Notes: generated by a model not told the origin, from the letters alone. A stretch of 64,000 nt of DNA from SCBR16-9 sp964537975 (GCA_964537975.1 CAZIDP010000023.1:1-64000); one strand, 5' to 3'. Counted from the stretch's first letter, positions 37,238 through 47,622 are shown. Program-made: numbers and translations.

Positions 37238-39361
37238 ATGAGCACATCCAGGGATTGCGAGAGTATTGAAGATGCCATTGAGGCACAGCATCATGACGAG
37301 ACGGCGCAACAACTGATCGAAGAATTCGAGCATGGCAGCCGCCATTATGGGGTTGCGTCCTGGCTCATACCCATTGTTGCAGCATCCTGGTCCTTGTTTC
37401 AGCTTTCATTGCCCTATTTTGTCAATATTGATTCAATCTATATCCGTTCAGTGCACCTTGTATTTGCCATATGCCTGGTTTATCTCAGCTATCCTACACT
37501 TAAAAAACGGCAAATAAAATGGCTACCATTTCTTTCAGAAAAACAGCGAATACCTGTCTATGATTTTATTCTTGCAGTGCTGGCAGTGTGTGCCGCTGCG
37601 TATTACGCTTGGGATTATGTGGCAATCAGTGGCCGCTCAGGAGCCCCCATTCCACGTGATGTTGTATTTGGAATATTGCTGATATTAGCACTGATTGAAG
37701 CTGCTCGCCGGGCACTTGGCCCTGCATTGCCTTGTGTTGTATGTCTATTCATTTTCTATGCATTTTTCGCGGAATATGCGCCAAGCTTTATCGCGACACG
37801 CAGTGTTTCTTTAGAACGACTTGTTGGCCAGTTGACCCTGTCCATGCAAGGCATTTACGGGGTACCACTTTATGTTTCCGCTTCAACAGTATTTCTATTT
37901 GTACTCTTTGGAGCGATGCTGGAGCGAACTGGTGGTGGGGAATATTTTGTCAAGCTGGCTTTTTCATTGTTAGGTGGGTTCAAAGGAGGGCCTGCCAAAG
38001 CTTCTGTTCTGGCAAGCGGCATGACAGGAGCGGTCTCAGGATCAAGTATCGCGAATGTAGTGACCACCGGGACCTTCACCATTCCACTGATGAAACGCTG
38101 TGGATACCCGGCTGAAAAGGCTGCCGCCATTGAAGTTGCCGCCAGTACCAATGCACAACTGATGCCACCAATCATGGGCGCAGCCGCATTTATCATTGCC
38201 GAATATTGTGGCATGGCATATTATGAGGTGGTGCGTGCGGCTTTCATTCCCGCCATTATCGCTTACCTCGGTTTGCTCTATATTACCCACTTGGAAGCAT
38301 CCAAGCTAGGTCTTCAGGGTATTCCGCGCAATGAATTACCACCGTTTTGGAAAACTTTCAGAACTGGTATTCACTTCATGATACCCCTGCTGTTGCTGCT
38401 ATACCTGCTGATCATCAAACGATACTCACCAGAACTATCCGCATTCTGGTCTATTTTATTGTTGCTATTAACCGTTGCGGTCTACAATATTTATCAATCA
38501 CTGAGCATGGGTGTATCTGTAACTGAAGGCTTGAAACTGTCGTTACAACAATGTTGTGAGGGACTTGTCACCGGTGGCAAAAATATGATGTCGATCGGTG
38601 TAGCTGTAGCCGCGGCAGGTATTATTGTAGGTATTGTCAGCATGGGTCTCGGCAGCCAGATCACGGAAGTCGTGGATACCGTTGCTCGCGGCAATATCTA
38701 TATCATTCTCGTACTGACCGCCATCGCGTCGCTTATTCTGGGCATGGGCTTGCCGACTACAGCCAATTACATTGTGATGGCATCTCTTACAGCACAAGTT
38801 ATTGTCACTTTGGCCGCAGATGCCGGTTTTGTAGTACCCATCATAGCCGCCCACTTGTTTTGTTTTTACTTTGGAATTCTGGCTGACGATACGCCCCCGG
38901 TGGGATTGGCCGCGTACGCGGCAGCGGCAATTGCACGATCAGAACCAATACGAACAGGCATTCAAGGCTTCACGTATGACATGCGAACTGCCATATTGCC
39001 CTTCATGTTTTTTTTCAACACAGACCTGTTGTTGTGGGGAGTTTCAGGTTGGCATAACATCATCGCCATATTTTTTACCGGACTGGTTGGTATGCTGGCT
39101 TTTGCGGCACTGCTACAAAACTTTATGTTTGTGAAAAACCGTTGGTATGAATCCATAACGTTGCTGTTGGTGACGCTATTGCTGTTACAGCCATTGTTTT
39201 TTTATCGCAACCTGCCCCTTGTCCAGCTTGATGCCATGATTGCAATACCCCTGGATAACCGATGGACCTGGCGCATTGTCGGCTTATTGCTGTGTGGTGG
39301 AATTGCGTTGTGGCAATACCGGCGCGCTGCAACCCAAAAACACATTCAGCCCGTTGGCTGA
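37238..39361 (+). CDS. TRAP transporter fused permease (4TM/12TM)
   Basis: 707 residues with about 17 hydrophobic helices. A DctQ-like front region precedes a DctM-like domain with LLGGFKGGPAKASVLASGMTG, ASTNAQLMPPIMGAAAF and GMGLPTTANYIVMASL, all characteristic of TAXI-linked fused permeases. It moves the solute with a sodium or proton gradient. Operon with the TAXI protein. Confidence 0.92.
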   Translation: MSTSRDCESIEDAIEAQHHDETAQQLIEEFEHGSRHYGVASWLIPIVAASWSLFQLSLPYFVNIDSIYIRSVHLVFAICLVYLSYPTLKKRQIKWLPFLSEKQRIPVYDFILAVLAVCAAAYYAWDYVAISGRSGAPIPRDVVFGILLILALIEAARRALGPALPCVVCLFIFYAFFAEYAPSFIATRSVSLERLVGQLTLSMQGIYGVPLYVSASTVFLFVLFGAMLERTGGGEYFVKLAFSLLGGFKGGPAKASVLASGMTGAVSGSSIANVVTTGTFTIPLMKRCGYPAEKAAAIEVAASTNAQLMPPIMGAAAFIIAEYCGMAYYEVVRAAFIPAIIAYLGLLYITHLEASKLGLQGIPRNELPPFWKTFRTGIHFMIPLLLLLYLLIIKRYSPELSAFWSILLLLLTVAVYNIYQSLSMGVSVTEGLKLSLQQCCEGLVTGGKNMMSIGVAVAAAGIIVGIVSMGLGSQITEVVDTVARGNIYIILVLTAIASLILGMGLPTTANYIVMASLTAQVIVTLAADAGFVVPIIAAHLFCFYFGILADDTPPVGLAAYAAAAIARSEPIRTGIQGFTYDMRTAILPFMFFFNTDLLLWGVSGWHNIIAIFFTGLVGMLAFAALLQNFMFVKNRWYESITLLLVTLLLLQPLFFYRNLPLVQLDAMIAIPLDNRWTWRIVGLLLCGGIALWQYRRAATQKHIQPVG

Positions 39362-39375
39362 TACTATTACTATAT

Positions 39376-39406
39376 ACCGCCTAAGAAATCATTTCTTGGA
39401 TGCGGT
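39376..39406. terminator. Hairpin between convergent genes
   Basis: AAGAAAT and ATTTCTT plus flanking ACCGC and GCGGT form a stem between the TRAP permease and glmS stops. It has no T-run, so a bidirectional terminator is only possible. Confidence 0.4.
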
Positions 39407-39424
39407 TGCTGTAATGAACAGAAA

Positions 39425-41257
39425 CTATTCTACCGTGACGCTTTTAGCCAGATTACGTGGCTGGTCCACATCACGGCCCAAGCCACAGGCAATGTAGTAC
39501 GCAAATAATTGCAGTGGTACGGCCACAACAAAGGGACTGAATAATTCATTGCACTCAGGAATATAGAGCACATCAGTGCTGACTTCACAAATTGTATTAT
39601 CGCCTGTTGATGCTATAGAAAGAATCACACCACCACGGGCCCTGATTTCTTCGAGGTTGGAACACACCTTTTCATATACACTGCCTTGCGGCGCAAGACA
39701 TACCACAGGAAGTTCGGAGGTCACCAATGCGATGGGGCCATGTTTCATTTCACCTGCGGCATAACCTTCCACATGGATGTAGCTGATTTCTTTCAGTTTC
39801 AGCGCGCCTTCCAATGAACTGGGATAATTAACACCACGACCAATAAACATGGCATTTTTTGAATGCATATACTGCTTTTGCTGCGCGCATGCCCTGATGC
39901 TCTCTGCGTTCATCAGGCATTCCGCTATTTTATCCGGAATCTCCAACAAGCTAGACATCAGTGTGTCAGCATTCTTTTTATTTAGCTTCTCTCGGACGCG
40001 ACCCATGTAGATACTGAACAGTGCCAGTGCCGTTAATTGAGAAGTGTAAGCCTTGGTGGAAGCAACGCCAATTTCCGGTCCGGCATAGGTGTAAATTACA
40101 CCATCTGATGCACGTGCGATGCTGGAACCGACCACATTAACTATTCCCAATACAGGAGCATGTTCTATATGTGCAATACGAACTGCTTCCAGCGTGTCTG
40201 CGGTTTCCCCAGATTGTGTCACAGGTATTACCAGGGTGTTCTGATCAAGCACCCGGCTGCCATATCGAAACTCAGACGCCAGGTCAACCTCCACGGGAAT
40301 TCGGGCAAAGTGCTCGATAAGATATTTTCCTACCAGACCCGCATGCCAAGCTGTACCACAGGCGACAATCACTATGCGGCTTAAACCACGCAGTCGTTCT
40401 TCGCTCAGCCCTATTTCTGGCAAATGTATATCTAAAGAATCATCTACATATGCGAGCAGTGCGTGGCGCATTACGTCGGGTTGCTGAAAAATTTCTTTCA
40501 GCATAAAATGCGGGTAACCCTCTTTTTCCGCCTCTACCGCGTCCCACTCAATGGTAGAAGGTGTGTGCGCAACCGATACGCCATGCACATCTTCTATCGC
40601 ATACCCATCACGCTGCAGGAGACACACTTCTCCATCAGCAAGATAGATTACTTCGCGTGTATGTTTGATCACTGCTGAAGGGTCAGAACCTATGAAAAAT
40701 TCGCCCTTACCCAGACCAAGAATCAAAGGACTGCCTTTACGTGCAGCTACCAATACATCCGGTTCATTGCGATGCACCACACCGATGGCATAGGCTCCCC
40801 GGACATCTTTCAGTGCGCGTTTTACTGCTTCGAAGAGACTGCCTGCATAATATTTACGAATCAGGTGTGGTAAAACTTCGGTATCGGTGGCGCTACGAAA
40901 CTGCACACCATCTTGCTTTAAGCTGTTGCGAAGTTCCTGGAAATTTTCTATTATGCCATTATGAACAACCGCGATTTCCTGGTCTGCATCTAAATGTGGA
41001 TGGGCGTTTTCTTCAACAGGCGCACCATGTGTGGCCCAACGCGTGTGACCGATACCCAGTGTTCCTGATAACGGAGAAACTTCCAGCTCTTTGGTTAATA
41101 CAGACAATTTTCCTACACATTTTCTGGTCAGAAGCGTGTTATCATGAACCAAGGCAACACCCGCTGAGTCATATCCACGGTATTCCAATCGTGTAAGACC
41201 ACCGAGTATGACTGCTTGAGCCTCTTGATCACCAATATAACCAACAATTCCACACAT
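39425..41257 (-). CDS. glmS: Glutamine--fructose-6-phosphate aminotransferase (isomerizing)
   Basis: 610 residues. MCGIVGYIG gives the glutaminase nucleophile Cys2; HTRWATHG, EVLPHLIRKYY and two SIS domains (ACGTAWHAG, PVTQSGETADT, FIGRGVNYP) follow, ending in NLAKSVTVE. It makes glucosamine-6-phosphate for peptidoglycan and lipopolysaccharide. AAGGAG precedes the start. I saw no glmS ribozyme upstream. Confidence 0.97.
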   Translation of the reverse strand: MCGIVGYIGDQEAQAVILGGLTRLEYRGYDSAGVALVHDNTLLTRKCVGKLSVLTKELEVSPLSGTLGIGHTRWATHGAPVEENAHPHLDADQEIAVVHNGIIENFQELRNSLKQDGVQFRSATDTEVLPHLIRKYYAGSLFEAVKRALKDVRGAYAIGVVHRNEPDVLVAARKGSPLILGLGKGEFFIGSDPSAVIKHTREVIYLADGEVCLLQRDGYAIEDVHGVSVAHTPSTIEWDAVEAEKEGYPHFMLKEIFQQPDVMRHALLAYVDDSLDIHLPEIGLSEERLRGLSRIVIVACGTAWHAGLVGKYLIEHFARIPVEVDLASEFRYGSRVLDQNTLVIPVTQSGETADTLEAVRIAHIEHAPVLGIVNVVGSSIARASDGVIYTYAGPEIGVASTKAYTSQLTALALFSIYMGRVREKLNKKNADTLMSSLLEIPDKIAECLMNAESIRACAQQKQYMHSKNAMFIGRGVNYPSSLEGALKLKEISYIHVEGYAAGEMKHGPIALVTSELPVVCLAPQGSVYEKVCSNLEEIRARGGVILSIASTGDNTICEVSTDVLYIPECNELFSPFVVAVPLQLFAYYIACGLGRDVDQPRNLAKSVTVE

Positions 41258-41341
41258 ATACTATGGACTCCTTGCCAAGAAATTAAAATTAATAAACTCA
41301 CACCAGAAAATTATGACCTATTTCTTGGCAAAAAGCAAAGC

Positions 41342-42031
41342 TTACCATGAATTTGGTAAAATACTGGACAAAACTAGAGTTGCAGAATTTATCTCACTGC
41401 TATCAAGCCCGAACATTCCCTTTATATATTCTTTAATAAAATCAATAATTTCAATACCGTAATAAATGACCAGGCTCAATATTGCCAATGTCACCAAAAT
41501 ACCGATAAATGCAATAACCAGACCTAAGAGCGTGACCAGGCCGTCTTCTTCCAAGAGTCCGACACCGATAAAAAAAATCCCCATTGCAGGCAGTGTATTG
41601 GTCAGCGGAATTGGAATACACATCGAAACACCGCAGCAGGTAACAATGGCACCCATGATCCTGTATGACAAAGGGGTATGATAAATAAAACGTAATCGTG
41701 GACGAACCGCCTTTTCTACAATCGCCAGCGCTTTCACCATACCGCGTACGAGTCGTGAATTCGGACCTGACTTTAATCGGCGCTGTCGTAGTCGCTCGGG
41801 GAACCAGGGAGTATCACGATTAGCTACCATCTGCAAACCAAGCAATACCAAAACCAGGCCGAAAGGTACAGAGTAACCTGGTGCTGGTAATGGCAAAGCC
41901 GATGGAAGCGCAAGAACAATCAAGAAAATGCCAAAACTCTGATGAGTAATCCGGTCCAAGATATCACCTACAGTAATGTCACCTGTATCCTGGGCCGCAA
42001 ATATTTCTTGAACGCTTTTGGAAAGTTGCAT
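41342..42031 (-). CDS. ExoD-like inner-membrane protein
   Basis: 229 residues with five or six hydrophobic helices. GDITVGDILDRITHQSFGIFL and LALPSALPLPAPGYS are typical of the ExoD family (PF06055), first linked to exopolysaccharide synthesis; its biochemical role is unknown. It lies between glmS and surE on the same strand. Confidence 0.85.
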   Translation of the reverse strand: MQLSKSVQEIFAAQDTGDITVGDILDRITHQSFGIFLIVLALPSALPLPAPGYSVPFGLVLVLLGLQMVANRDTPWFPERLRQRRLKSGPNSRLVRGMVKALAIVEKAVRPRLRFIYHTPLSYRIMGAIVTCCGVSMCIPIPLTNTLPAMGIFFIGVGLLEEDGLVTLLGLVIAFIGILVTLAILSLVIYYGIEIIDFIKEYIKGMFGLDSSEINSATLVLSSILPNSW

Positions 42032-42083
42032 GTATTATGACCTTGCCGTGTGAATTTGAATTAAACGATTATCTGATTAAAGA

Positions 42084-42842
42084 TTACTTCACCAAAGAGG
42101 AAAGGGCCAATCTGGTTATGACACCATGATTTGTGACATCTCGGTGCAAAGGAGTAATACTGACCTTGCCAGATTCTATGGCATCGAAATCTGTACCGGA
42201 TTCTACTATGTGGGCTGGTTCATTACCTCCAATCCAGTAATAAGTACCGCCGCGCGGGTCTTTACGTTCCAGAATTTCATCTTCATAATTACGCTGACCC
42301 ATACGGGTAATGGCAATTCCAGACACGGCATCACAGGTCAAATCCGGAACATTCACATTTAAAGTGGTATCCTGCGGTAATCCCTCTTTGAGGAGGTATT
42401 GTGCCACGTGTATGGCGTATTCAGCAGCAGTATCCATATGGGCAGGTGCATAACTCACATTCGAAATAGCAAAGGAAGGGATACCAAGCAGCATACCTTC
42501 ATAAGCGCCTGCAACTGTGCCGGAGTAGGTCACATCATCTCCCAGATTTGCGCCTGGATTTATACCAGAAACCACCAGGTCGGGACGACGGCCCAGCAAA
42601 GCACGTACAGCTAGCATCACACAATCGGTGGGCGTTCCATCAACGGAAAACCAGTTGTCGTCGTATTCGACGACACGTAATGGGCGATGTAGTGATACGC
42701 CATGCCCAACGGCACTCTGCTGGGAGTCTGGCGCGTACACACAGATTTCACCCAAAGATTTCATGGCTTCGGCCAGAAATCTCAAACCGGGAGCACGTAT
42801 ACCATCATCATTGGTTACAAGAATAAAGGGTCGTTTTGACAT
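42084..42842 (-). CDS. surE: 5'/3'-nucleotidase SurE
   Basis: 252 residues. ILVTNDDGIRAPGL has the acidic metal ligands, GHGVSLHRPLRV and VSGINPGANLGDDVTYSGTV are family motifs. SurE removes phosphates from nucleoside monophosphates and short polyphosphate, in stationary phase or stress. Confidence 0.95.
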   Translation of the reverse strand: MSKRPFILVTNDDGIRAPGLRFLAEAMKSLGEICVYAPDSQQSAVGHGVSLHRPLRVVEYDDNWFSVDGTPTDCVMLAVRALLGRRPDLVVSGINPGANLGDDVTYSGTVAGAYEGMLLGIPSFAISNVSYAPAHMDTAAEYAIHVAQYLLKEGLPQDTTLNVNVPDLTCDAVSGIAITRMGQRNYEDEILERKDPRGGTYYWIGGNEPAHIVESGTDFDAIESGKVSITPLHRDVTNHGVITRLALSSLVK

Positions 42843-42913
42843 ATGAATCTCTATTACAATCCAGGTAAGTTATTTACAACAATCAGTGGGACATTAAATC
42901 ATAGGCACTTTAA

Positions 42914-42961
42914 CACAAAAAATCAAAACCGGCGGCAACCTGTTAAAATTGCCCCCGGTTT
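42914..42961 (-). terminator. Terminator of the fucose-isomerase-fold gene
   Basis: AAACCGG-C-GGCAA pairs with TTGCC-C-CCGGTTT (12 bp, one C/C mismatch) and TTTTGATTTTTTG follows on the minus strand, about 60 bases after the stop of the 43023-44498 gene. Confidence 0.82.
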
Positions 42962-43022
42962 CTTTGTAATAAGATTATAGGATAAAGTCATCCTGTGTCC
43001 AGTAAATTATCTGTCCCAAAAA

Positions 43023-44498
43023 TCAGACATTGCCGATAAGCTCCATATTGTACATCCTTGCAAAAGCATTCATGCTCCTGGCCAGCCCGGGCTTCGCACA
43101 AAAGAGTATGGGGTGTGGCCCTGGATAGATATCACATACATCATCCACTTTATCGACTGCTACCAGGACACGTGTAGCACAACCGCCTGTCGGAGGGGAG
43201 GCAGGAGATTCGATTACTTTACCTGTCCAGCAGCTCACAGCATCTTGTCCACTATGATATTTCGCGAGTACTACCGGTTCATCAGGCGTCCACTGAACAT
43301 CCAAGGCTGCTGTGTTGGGCAACTGATGGAAGAATGGCCGCACCATGTATTCTTGTTCCGGGCCTTCTGGTCCATGCAATTTAGTGGCACAGGTGCAGTG
43401 AGAAGCGAAGTAGTGATTGTTGCTGGTGTCAAACTCTGGATTGTGCATGAATCCGGGACGATCAAATAACCAACGCCCCAGCATCTGGGTCAATGTGCCA
43501 TTCAAATCATTCTCACATCCATTGGGTATAAGGTTTCCATTATTGATGGCAAAACTGATACATGGCTTACGATGTTTCAGCATCAGACATTCGATAGTAA
43601 TCGCGTCGGCTTCATAACGTTCTATGATTTGCCCCACAGCCTGATGGGCTCGAAAAGCGTCGATGATGTATTCGTCGTTGACACCTGTGACATGAAATGC
43701 TTCCTCTTTATAGCGCATGGCCTCTCTAATCAGCGCCTCATCCGGTTGTACCGCATCAAAAATGGCATTGAATTCATCAGCAGGCGCACCGACAAGGTCT
43801 ACACCCAGCTTTGCTTCCTGCTCATGGACCGGCTCGGCGCCAGAAACCCGGAGCAAGCGACTTTGGGAGAGCATTTTCTTCGTCCGCACTGCACGAAGGC
43901 CCCGTTCTATTTCTTCCCAATTTTCGATGGAGTGGATGTAATAGAATCCATCGGACTTACGCAGATATTCAGGAGGCAACTGGTGGTTTGAACCAACAGG
44001 TTGGTATACGATGCCTGTTGGAGCTGCTTCCTTCACCATGCGGTATGACCAGGGCGACAATGAATTCCAGAAATTAACAATCAGGACCGCATCTGGTTTT
44101 TCAGCCTGGGCTTTGCTGATAAAAGCATCCACTTTCTCAGACTGATAAATTGCTGTTGGCATGAATTCCACATCAATGTCCAGTTTTTCAGCAATACGAT
44201 GAATTTCGTGTGTAAACTTTTTCTCTTGCTCTTCCGGCATGAATTGATTGCCAGGCCAGGTAAACCAATTATGCCGTGCCCAACCATCTTCCATTTCACC
44301 TGCTTCAACTACATGTGCTGGCGGATACAAGAATGCAACCAAGACCCGTGCTGGAGCTTTGGATGCATTTGGCGCGGTTGCCATTGCAGGTAGTGTCCCG
44401 GCAAGCGACGAAGTTATTATACCGGCAGCACTGATGGCACCAGCGGTAGCCATAAACTCTCGGCGGTTGATCCCACACGATGAACAAGACTCACACAT
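43023..44498 (-). CDS. Tat-exported L-fucose/arabinose isomerase-fold protein
   Basis: 491 residues from ATG 44498, which has GGGGGA seven bases upstream. The N-terminus MCESCSSCGINRREFM joins a four-Cys patch to a twin-arginine motif and an Ala-rich export helix. The body resembles the L-fucose isomerase / L-arabinose isomerase fold, with a C-terminal metal-site-like part (PFFHQLPNTAALDVQW). Members of this export-type group are uncharacterised. It is last in a run with a Tat-exported Gfo/Idh/MocA (63 bases upstream), so both may process sugars outside the cytoplasm. Confidence 0.65.
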   Translation of the reverse strand: MCESCSSCGINRREFMATAGAISAAGIITSSLAGTLPAMATAPNASKAPARVLVAFLYPPAHVVEAGEMEDGWARHNWFTWPGNQFMPEEQEKKFTHEIHRIAEKLDIDVEFMPTAIYQSEKVDAFISKAQAEKPDAVLIVNFWNSLSPWSYRMVKEAAPTGIVYQPVGSNHQLPPEYLRKSDGFYYIHSIENWEEIERGLRAVRTKKMLSQSRLLRVSGAEPVHEQEAKLGVDLVGAPADEFNAIFDAVQPDEALIREAMRYKEEAFHVTGVNDEYIIDAFRAHQAVGQIIERYEADAITIECLMLKHRKPCISFAINNGNLIPNGCENDLNGTLTQMLGRWLFDRPGFMHNPEFDTSNNHYFASHCTCATKLHGPEGPEQEYMVRPFFHQLPNTAALDVQWTPDEPVVLAKYHSGQDAVSCWTGKVIESPASPPTGGCATRVLVAVDKVDDVCDIYPGPHPILFCAKPGLARSMNAFARMYNMELIGNV

Positions 44499-44561
44499 GA
44501 TGTAATCCCCCATCTTGTTGCTTTTACCAATCAAACGAAAATTTGCTTACACAAAAGTCGA

Positions 44562-45869
44562 TTATGTCAGTCGTCTGCTATACGGTAGAGTCCAAGGGCT
44601 TCGGTACGCGCATGCAACGAGGGCGTCTGCTTCCGGATTGTTGGTTACGCGTTCTGTTTCTTCATCCCAATGTACTTCTGCACCAGTCCGAAATGCCAGA
44701 TTCCCAAGATGCGCAATGGTCGATACAAAATGACTAATTTCAAAATTTTGTACTGGTTGCTCACGGGTTTTGACACAGTCCAGGAAATTGCGCACATGGG
44801 CAAGGCGGGGGTCTGATGAAAAAACTTCTGTAATAGGTTCGAGGTCACGCTTCTTTGGTTCCGGGATAAACTCCCAGGATGATTCTGTTATAATTACCGT
44901 GCCTTCAGAACCGCAAAACAGCATTCCATGAGGTTTGCCACCAGGCCCGATGCCGCCCAGCATTTGTTGTTCAAACACCAGGGAGTAATCAGCAAACTCA
45001 TAAAGCGCAATTTGGGTGTCAGGTGTTTCGCTGTTGTCATCTACGACATACCTGCCCCCGGTAGAACTGACCCTTCGCGGCATTTCCGGCCCCATTGCCC
45101 ACTGACATATATTAAGTAAATGCACCCCCCAGTCGGTCATGAGACCTCCGGCATAATCCCAATACCACCGAAAATTAAAATGGAACCGGTTGGGGTTGAA
45201 GGGACGTTCTGGAGCAGGTCCCAACCAGAAATCGTAGTCTGCTTCTTCTGGAGGTGTACCATCTGGTGGATTCCCGATGCCGCCAACCCAATCCAGGTAG
45301 GACCAGGCCCGAACCAAGCGTATTTTCCCTGCTTTGCCGGATTGTATAAACGCTACGGCGTCAGCGATATTGACCCCACTGCGCCAATGGGTGCCCATTT
45401 GAGCCACTGAATTGTTTGCTTTGGCTGCTTCCAGCATTGCGCGGCCTTCGTCGATTGATTTACCAAGCGGTTTTTCACAATAGACATCCAGCCCTGCCTG
45501 GCAGGCATAAATCGTGGGTAGTGCATGCCAGTGATCGGGTGTGCATACAAGGACCGCATCCAGATCATTTCTGTCCAGCACCTGTCTGAAATCATGAACC
45601 ATATCCGGGCGATGGTTACGATGTCCATCGACAATTTGCGCGCCTATTTCCAAGTGCCGTTTATCAATGTCGCACACAACGGCAAAATCGACATCTGGAT
45701 TATGAAGAAAAGTTTCCATATTGACTCTACCGATACCACCACAGCCAATCGCACCTACCACGATTTTGTCATTTGCAGACACAGCCTTGCTGTTTGCTGT
45801 GTACATTGTTGAGGTTGCCAGTGCCAGAGAAGCACCTTTCATAAAATTACGCCTTGATAATCCACCCAT
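44562..45869 (-). CDS. Tat-exported Gfo/Idh/MocA oxidoreductase
   Basis: 435 residues from ATG 45869, where GGGAG and the Tat motif LSRRNFMKG fit; the 55 open codons upstream are ignored. Export helix ends near ANSKAVSAND. VVGAIGCGGIGRVN binds NAD(P), CTPDHWHALP and YCEKPLGKS (catalytic Lys) follow, and GGLMTDWGVHLLN is the conserved C-domain His region. Such proteins oxidise sugar hydroxyls; cofactor must be carried or exported with the folded enzyme, as in glucose-fructose oxidoreductase. Next to the fucose-isomerase-fold gene. Confidence 0.92.
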   Translation of the reverse strand: MGGLSRRNFMKGASLALATSTMYTANSKAVSANDKIVVGAIGCGGIGRVNMETFLHNPDVDFAVVCDIDKRHLEIGAQIVDGHRNHRPDMVHDFRQVLDRNDLDAVLVCTPDHWHALPTIYACQAGLDVYCEKPLGKSIDEGRAMLEAAKANNSVAQMGTHWRSGVNIADAVAFIQSGKAGKIRLVRAWSYLDWVGGIGNPPDGTPPEEADYDFWLGPAPERPFNPNRFHFNFRWYWDYAGGLMTDWGVHLLNICQWAMGPEMPRRVSSTGGRYVVDDNSETPDTQIALYEFADYSLVFEQQMLGGIGPGGKPHGMLFCGSEGTVIITESSWEFIPEPKKRDLEPITEVFSSDPRLAHVRNFLDCVKTREQPVQNFEISHFVSTIAHLGNLAFRTGAEVHWDEETERVTNNPEADALVACAYRSPWTLPYSRRLT

Positions 45870-45967
45870 GACATAACTCCCGATTTTCTTGTTAGTAAGA
45901 CACTTTACATCACTATAGTACTTTGATCTCTTTTTTTCAAAATTAAATATTTCGCAGAAAGGATAAA

Positions 45968-46016
45968 TATAAAAAAAAGCGAGGCGCTGATATCGAATTT
46001 CTCGAATCAACGCCTC
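45968..46016 (-). terminator. Terminator of the MFS transporter gene
   Basis: GAGGCG pairs with CGCCTC, with inner TTGAT/ATCA and TCGA pairing; eight T follow on the minus strand. It separates the MFS gene from the Gfo/Idh gene. Confidence 0.85.
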
Positions 46017-46062
46017 AATCAAAAATCTTCTCATTTCAAAAGGCTACTAATCTACAACCTTT

Positions 46063-47622
46063 TCATGGACTATCGTTTTCGTAATCACTCTCCACATTGT
46101 CACCATGACCCAAATTCACAACAGAATAACCACCTCGACTTTTAAAGTAAAGGATCAAGATAACGTAGCAAATCAGCATGAAAAGCGGAAATAATGCTAC
46201 TGTAGCCAAAGCACTCTTTTTGGCATCTTGCGTAATAGCAACAATGGTTGCACTTTCATCTTCGAGGGCTGTCTCCAATAGTTCCCTGTTTACGGCAAAA
46301 TATTCGCCAAAGATGCCCGCTTCTTCAGTCACATAGGTGCTGAAAAGTTGCGTACCTGCTTCTTCATCGTGAATCTGAATTTCATTCACGATCTGCCTGT
46401 CCTGGAAATTCCCCAGGAATGGGCTTCCAACCACCCCCACACTCAACATACCCACACCGGCTATCGCATTCAGCGTAAGTGCACCACCTTTTGGGAAACG
46501 TTCGGCTACAATGCCCAACATGGTTGGCCAGAAGAAGGACTTACCGAACCCATAAAATGTGGCGGCTATCAGAATAGCAACACCAGCGGCCATTGACAGC
46601 CAATAGAGGCCAGCTATAGCAATAACACAGCAGATGGCCAACAAACCCAACGGTGTGAATCGTTGTACCAAGGGCCCCGAAGCGAAGAATCGAAGTAACA
46701 TCATGATAAAAGAGGTATAGACCAGGACCCAGCCGGCACTAATGCCCAATTCGGCCATTGCAGGGCGCATCAGTTCGCTGATCCAGCTATCTGTACCCAA
46801 TTCTGTAATTGCCAGAGGCATCATGATGATGAGCAGGAACAAGAACAATGGTTTCCCAAAGCTTTTAACATAATAAGCGTAAATTCCGGTAACAACCAGA
46901 ATAATTAAGACTTCAAGATAAAATGGAATGCTGAAGACACGACCTATCTCAAAGGTAATCATACTGACTACAATCAGGCAACCAATGGCACCGGCTTCTT
47001 TCAGCATATCCATATACGACACACCTGCCGCGACACGCTCATTGACCGGGAAGTGCGCACGCGCCAGCATCAACCCGTAAATTGCGGTGGGAATCAGCAA
47101 CAAGCCAACTTTAATACGCCAATCAGCTTCACCCAGGAAAATTACCAGCAAGCCACCCAGCACCAGACCGGCTGGCCAACCGGCGTGCAGTATGTTGAGC
47201 CACTTAGTTTTATTACGTTTAAACATGGTTGCAACCACGGGATTGATTACCGCTTCGACGGTACCATTACCCAGTGCGACGATGAAGGTTCCGATGTACA
47301 AACCCCAGTATCCTGATGCAAAAATGGTAATGATTGCCGACAAGACATGGCATGCAAATGCAAAAACCATAGCCTTTCCATAACCGATTTTGTCGATTAT
47401 CAGGCTGAACAGTACAATACTGATTGCAAACGGCCACAAACCAACCCCAAAAAGCTCGCCTTTCTGAGTTTCTGTAAGGTTAAAATCGGTTGCCCAGTCA
47501 TCAATTATCAGTGCGCGAATGATGAATGCGGCAGATGTTGCAATGAGGGCCAGAAAGCATCCCCAGAACAATTTCATATCTGGCTGATCGATAGCATTGT
47601 CTCGTGTTGTTGGATCACTCAT
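46063..47622 (-). CDS. MFS transporter (sugar permease-like)
   Basis: 519 residues with about 12 helices. The N-half reads LIIDDWATDFNLTETQKGEL, IDKIGYGKAMVFAF and VALGNGTVEAVINPVVATMF; the C-half FYGFGKSFFWPTMLGIVAERF. A loop of about 70 residues (GSPFLGNFQDRQIVNE onwards) lies between the last two helices. The layout recalls sugar permeases found beside Gfo/Idh genes in PVC-like bacteria. A GGAAGGG site precedes the ATG. Its terminator suggests separate transcription from the downstream Tat pair. Confidence 0.85.
   Translation of the reverse strand: MSDPTTRDNAIDQPDMKLFWGCFLALIATSAAFIIRALIIDDWATDFNLTETQKGELFGVGLWPFAISIVLFSLIIDKIGYGKAMVFAFACHVLSAIITIFASGYWGLYIGTFIVALGNGTVEAVINPVVATMFKRNKTKWLNILHAGWPAGLVLGGLLVIFLGEADWRIKVGLLLIPTAIYGLMLARAHFPVNERVAAGVSYMDMLKEAGAIGCLIVVSMITFEIGRVFSIPFYLEVLIILVVTGIYAYYVKSFGKPLFLFLLIIMMPLAITELGTDSWISELMRPAMAELGISAGWVLVYTSFIMMLLRFFASGPLVQRFTPLGLLAICCVIAIAGLYWLSMAAGVAILIAATFYGFGKSFFWPTMLGIVAERFPKGGALTLNAIAGVGMLSVGVVGSPFLGNFQDRQIVNEIQIHDEEAGTQLFSTYVTEEAGIFGEYFAVNRELLETALEDESATIVAITQDAKKSALATVALFPLFMLICYVILILYFKSRGGYSVVNLGHGDNVESDYENDSP

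Noticed and set aside
41258..41341. glmS ribozyme or riboswitch upstream of glmS
   Set aside because: No ribozyme core could be seen in the short leader.
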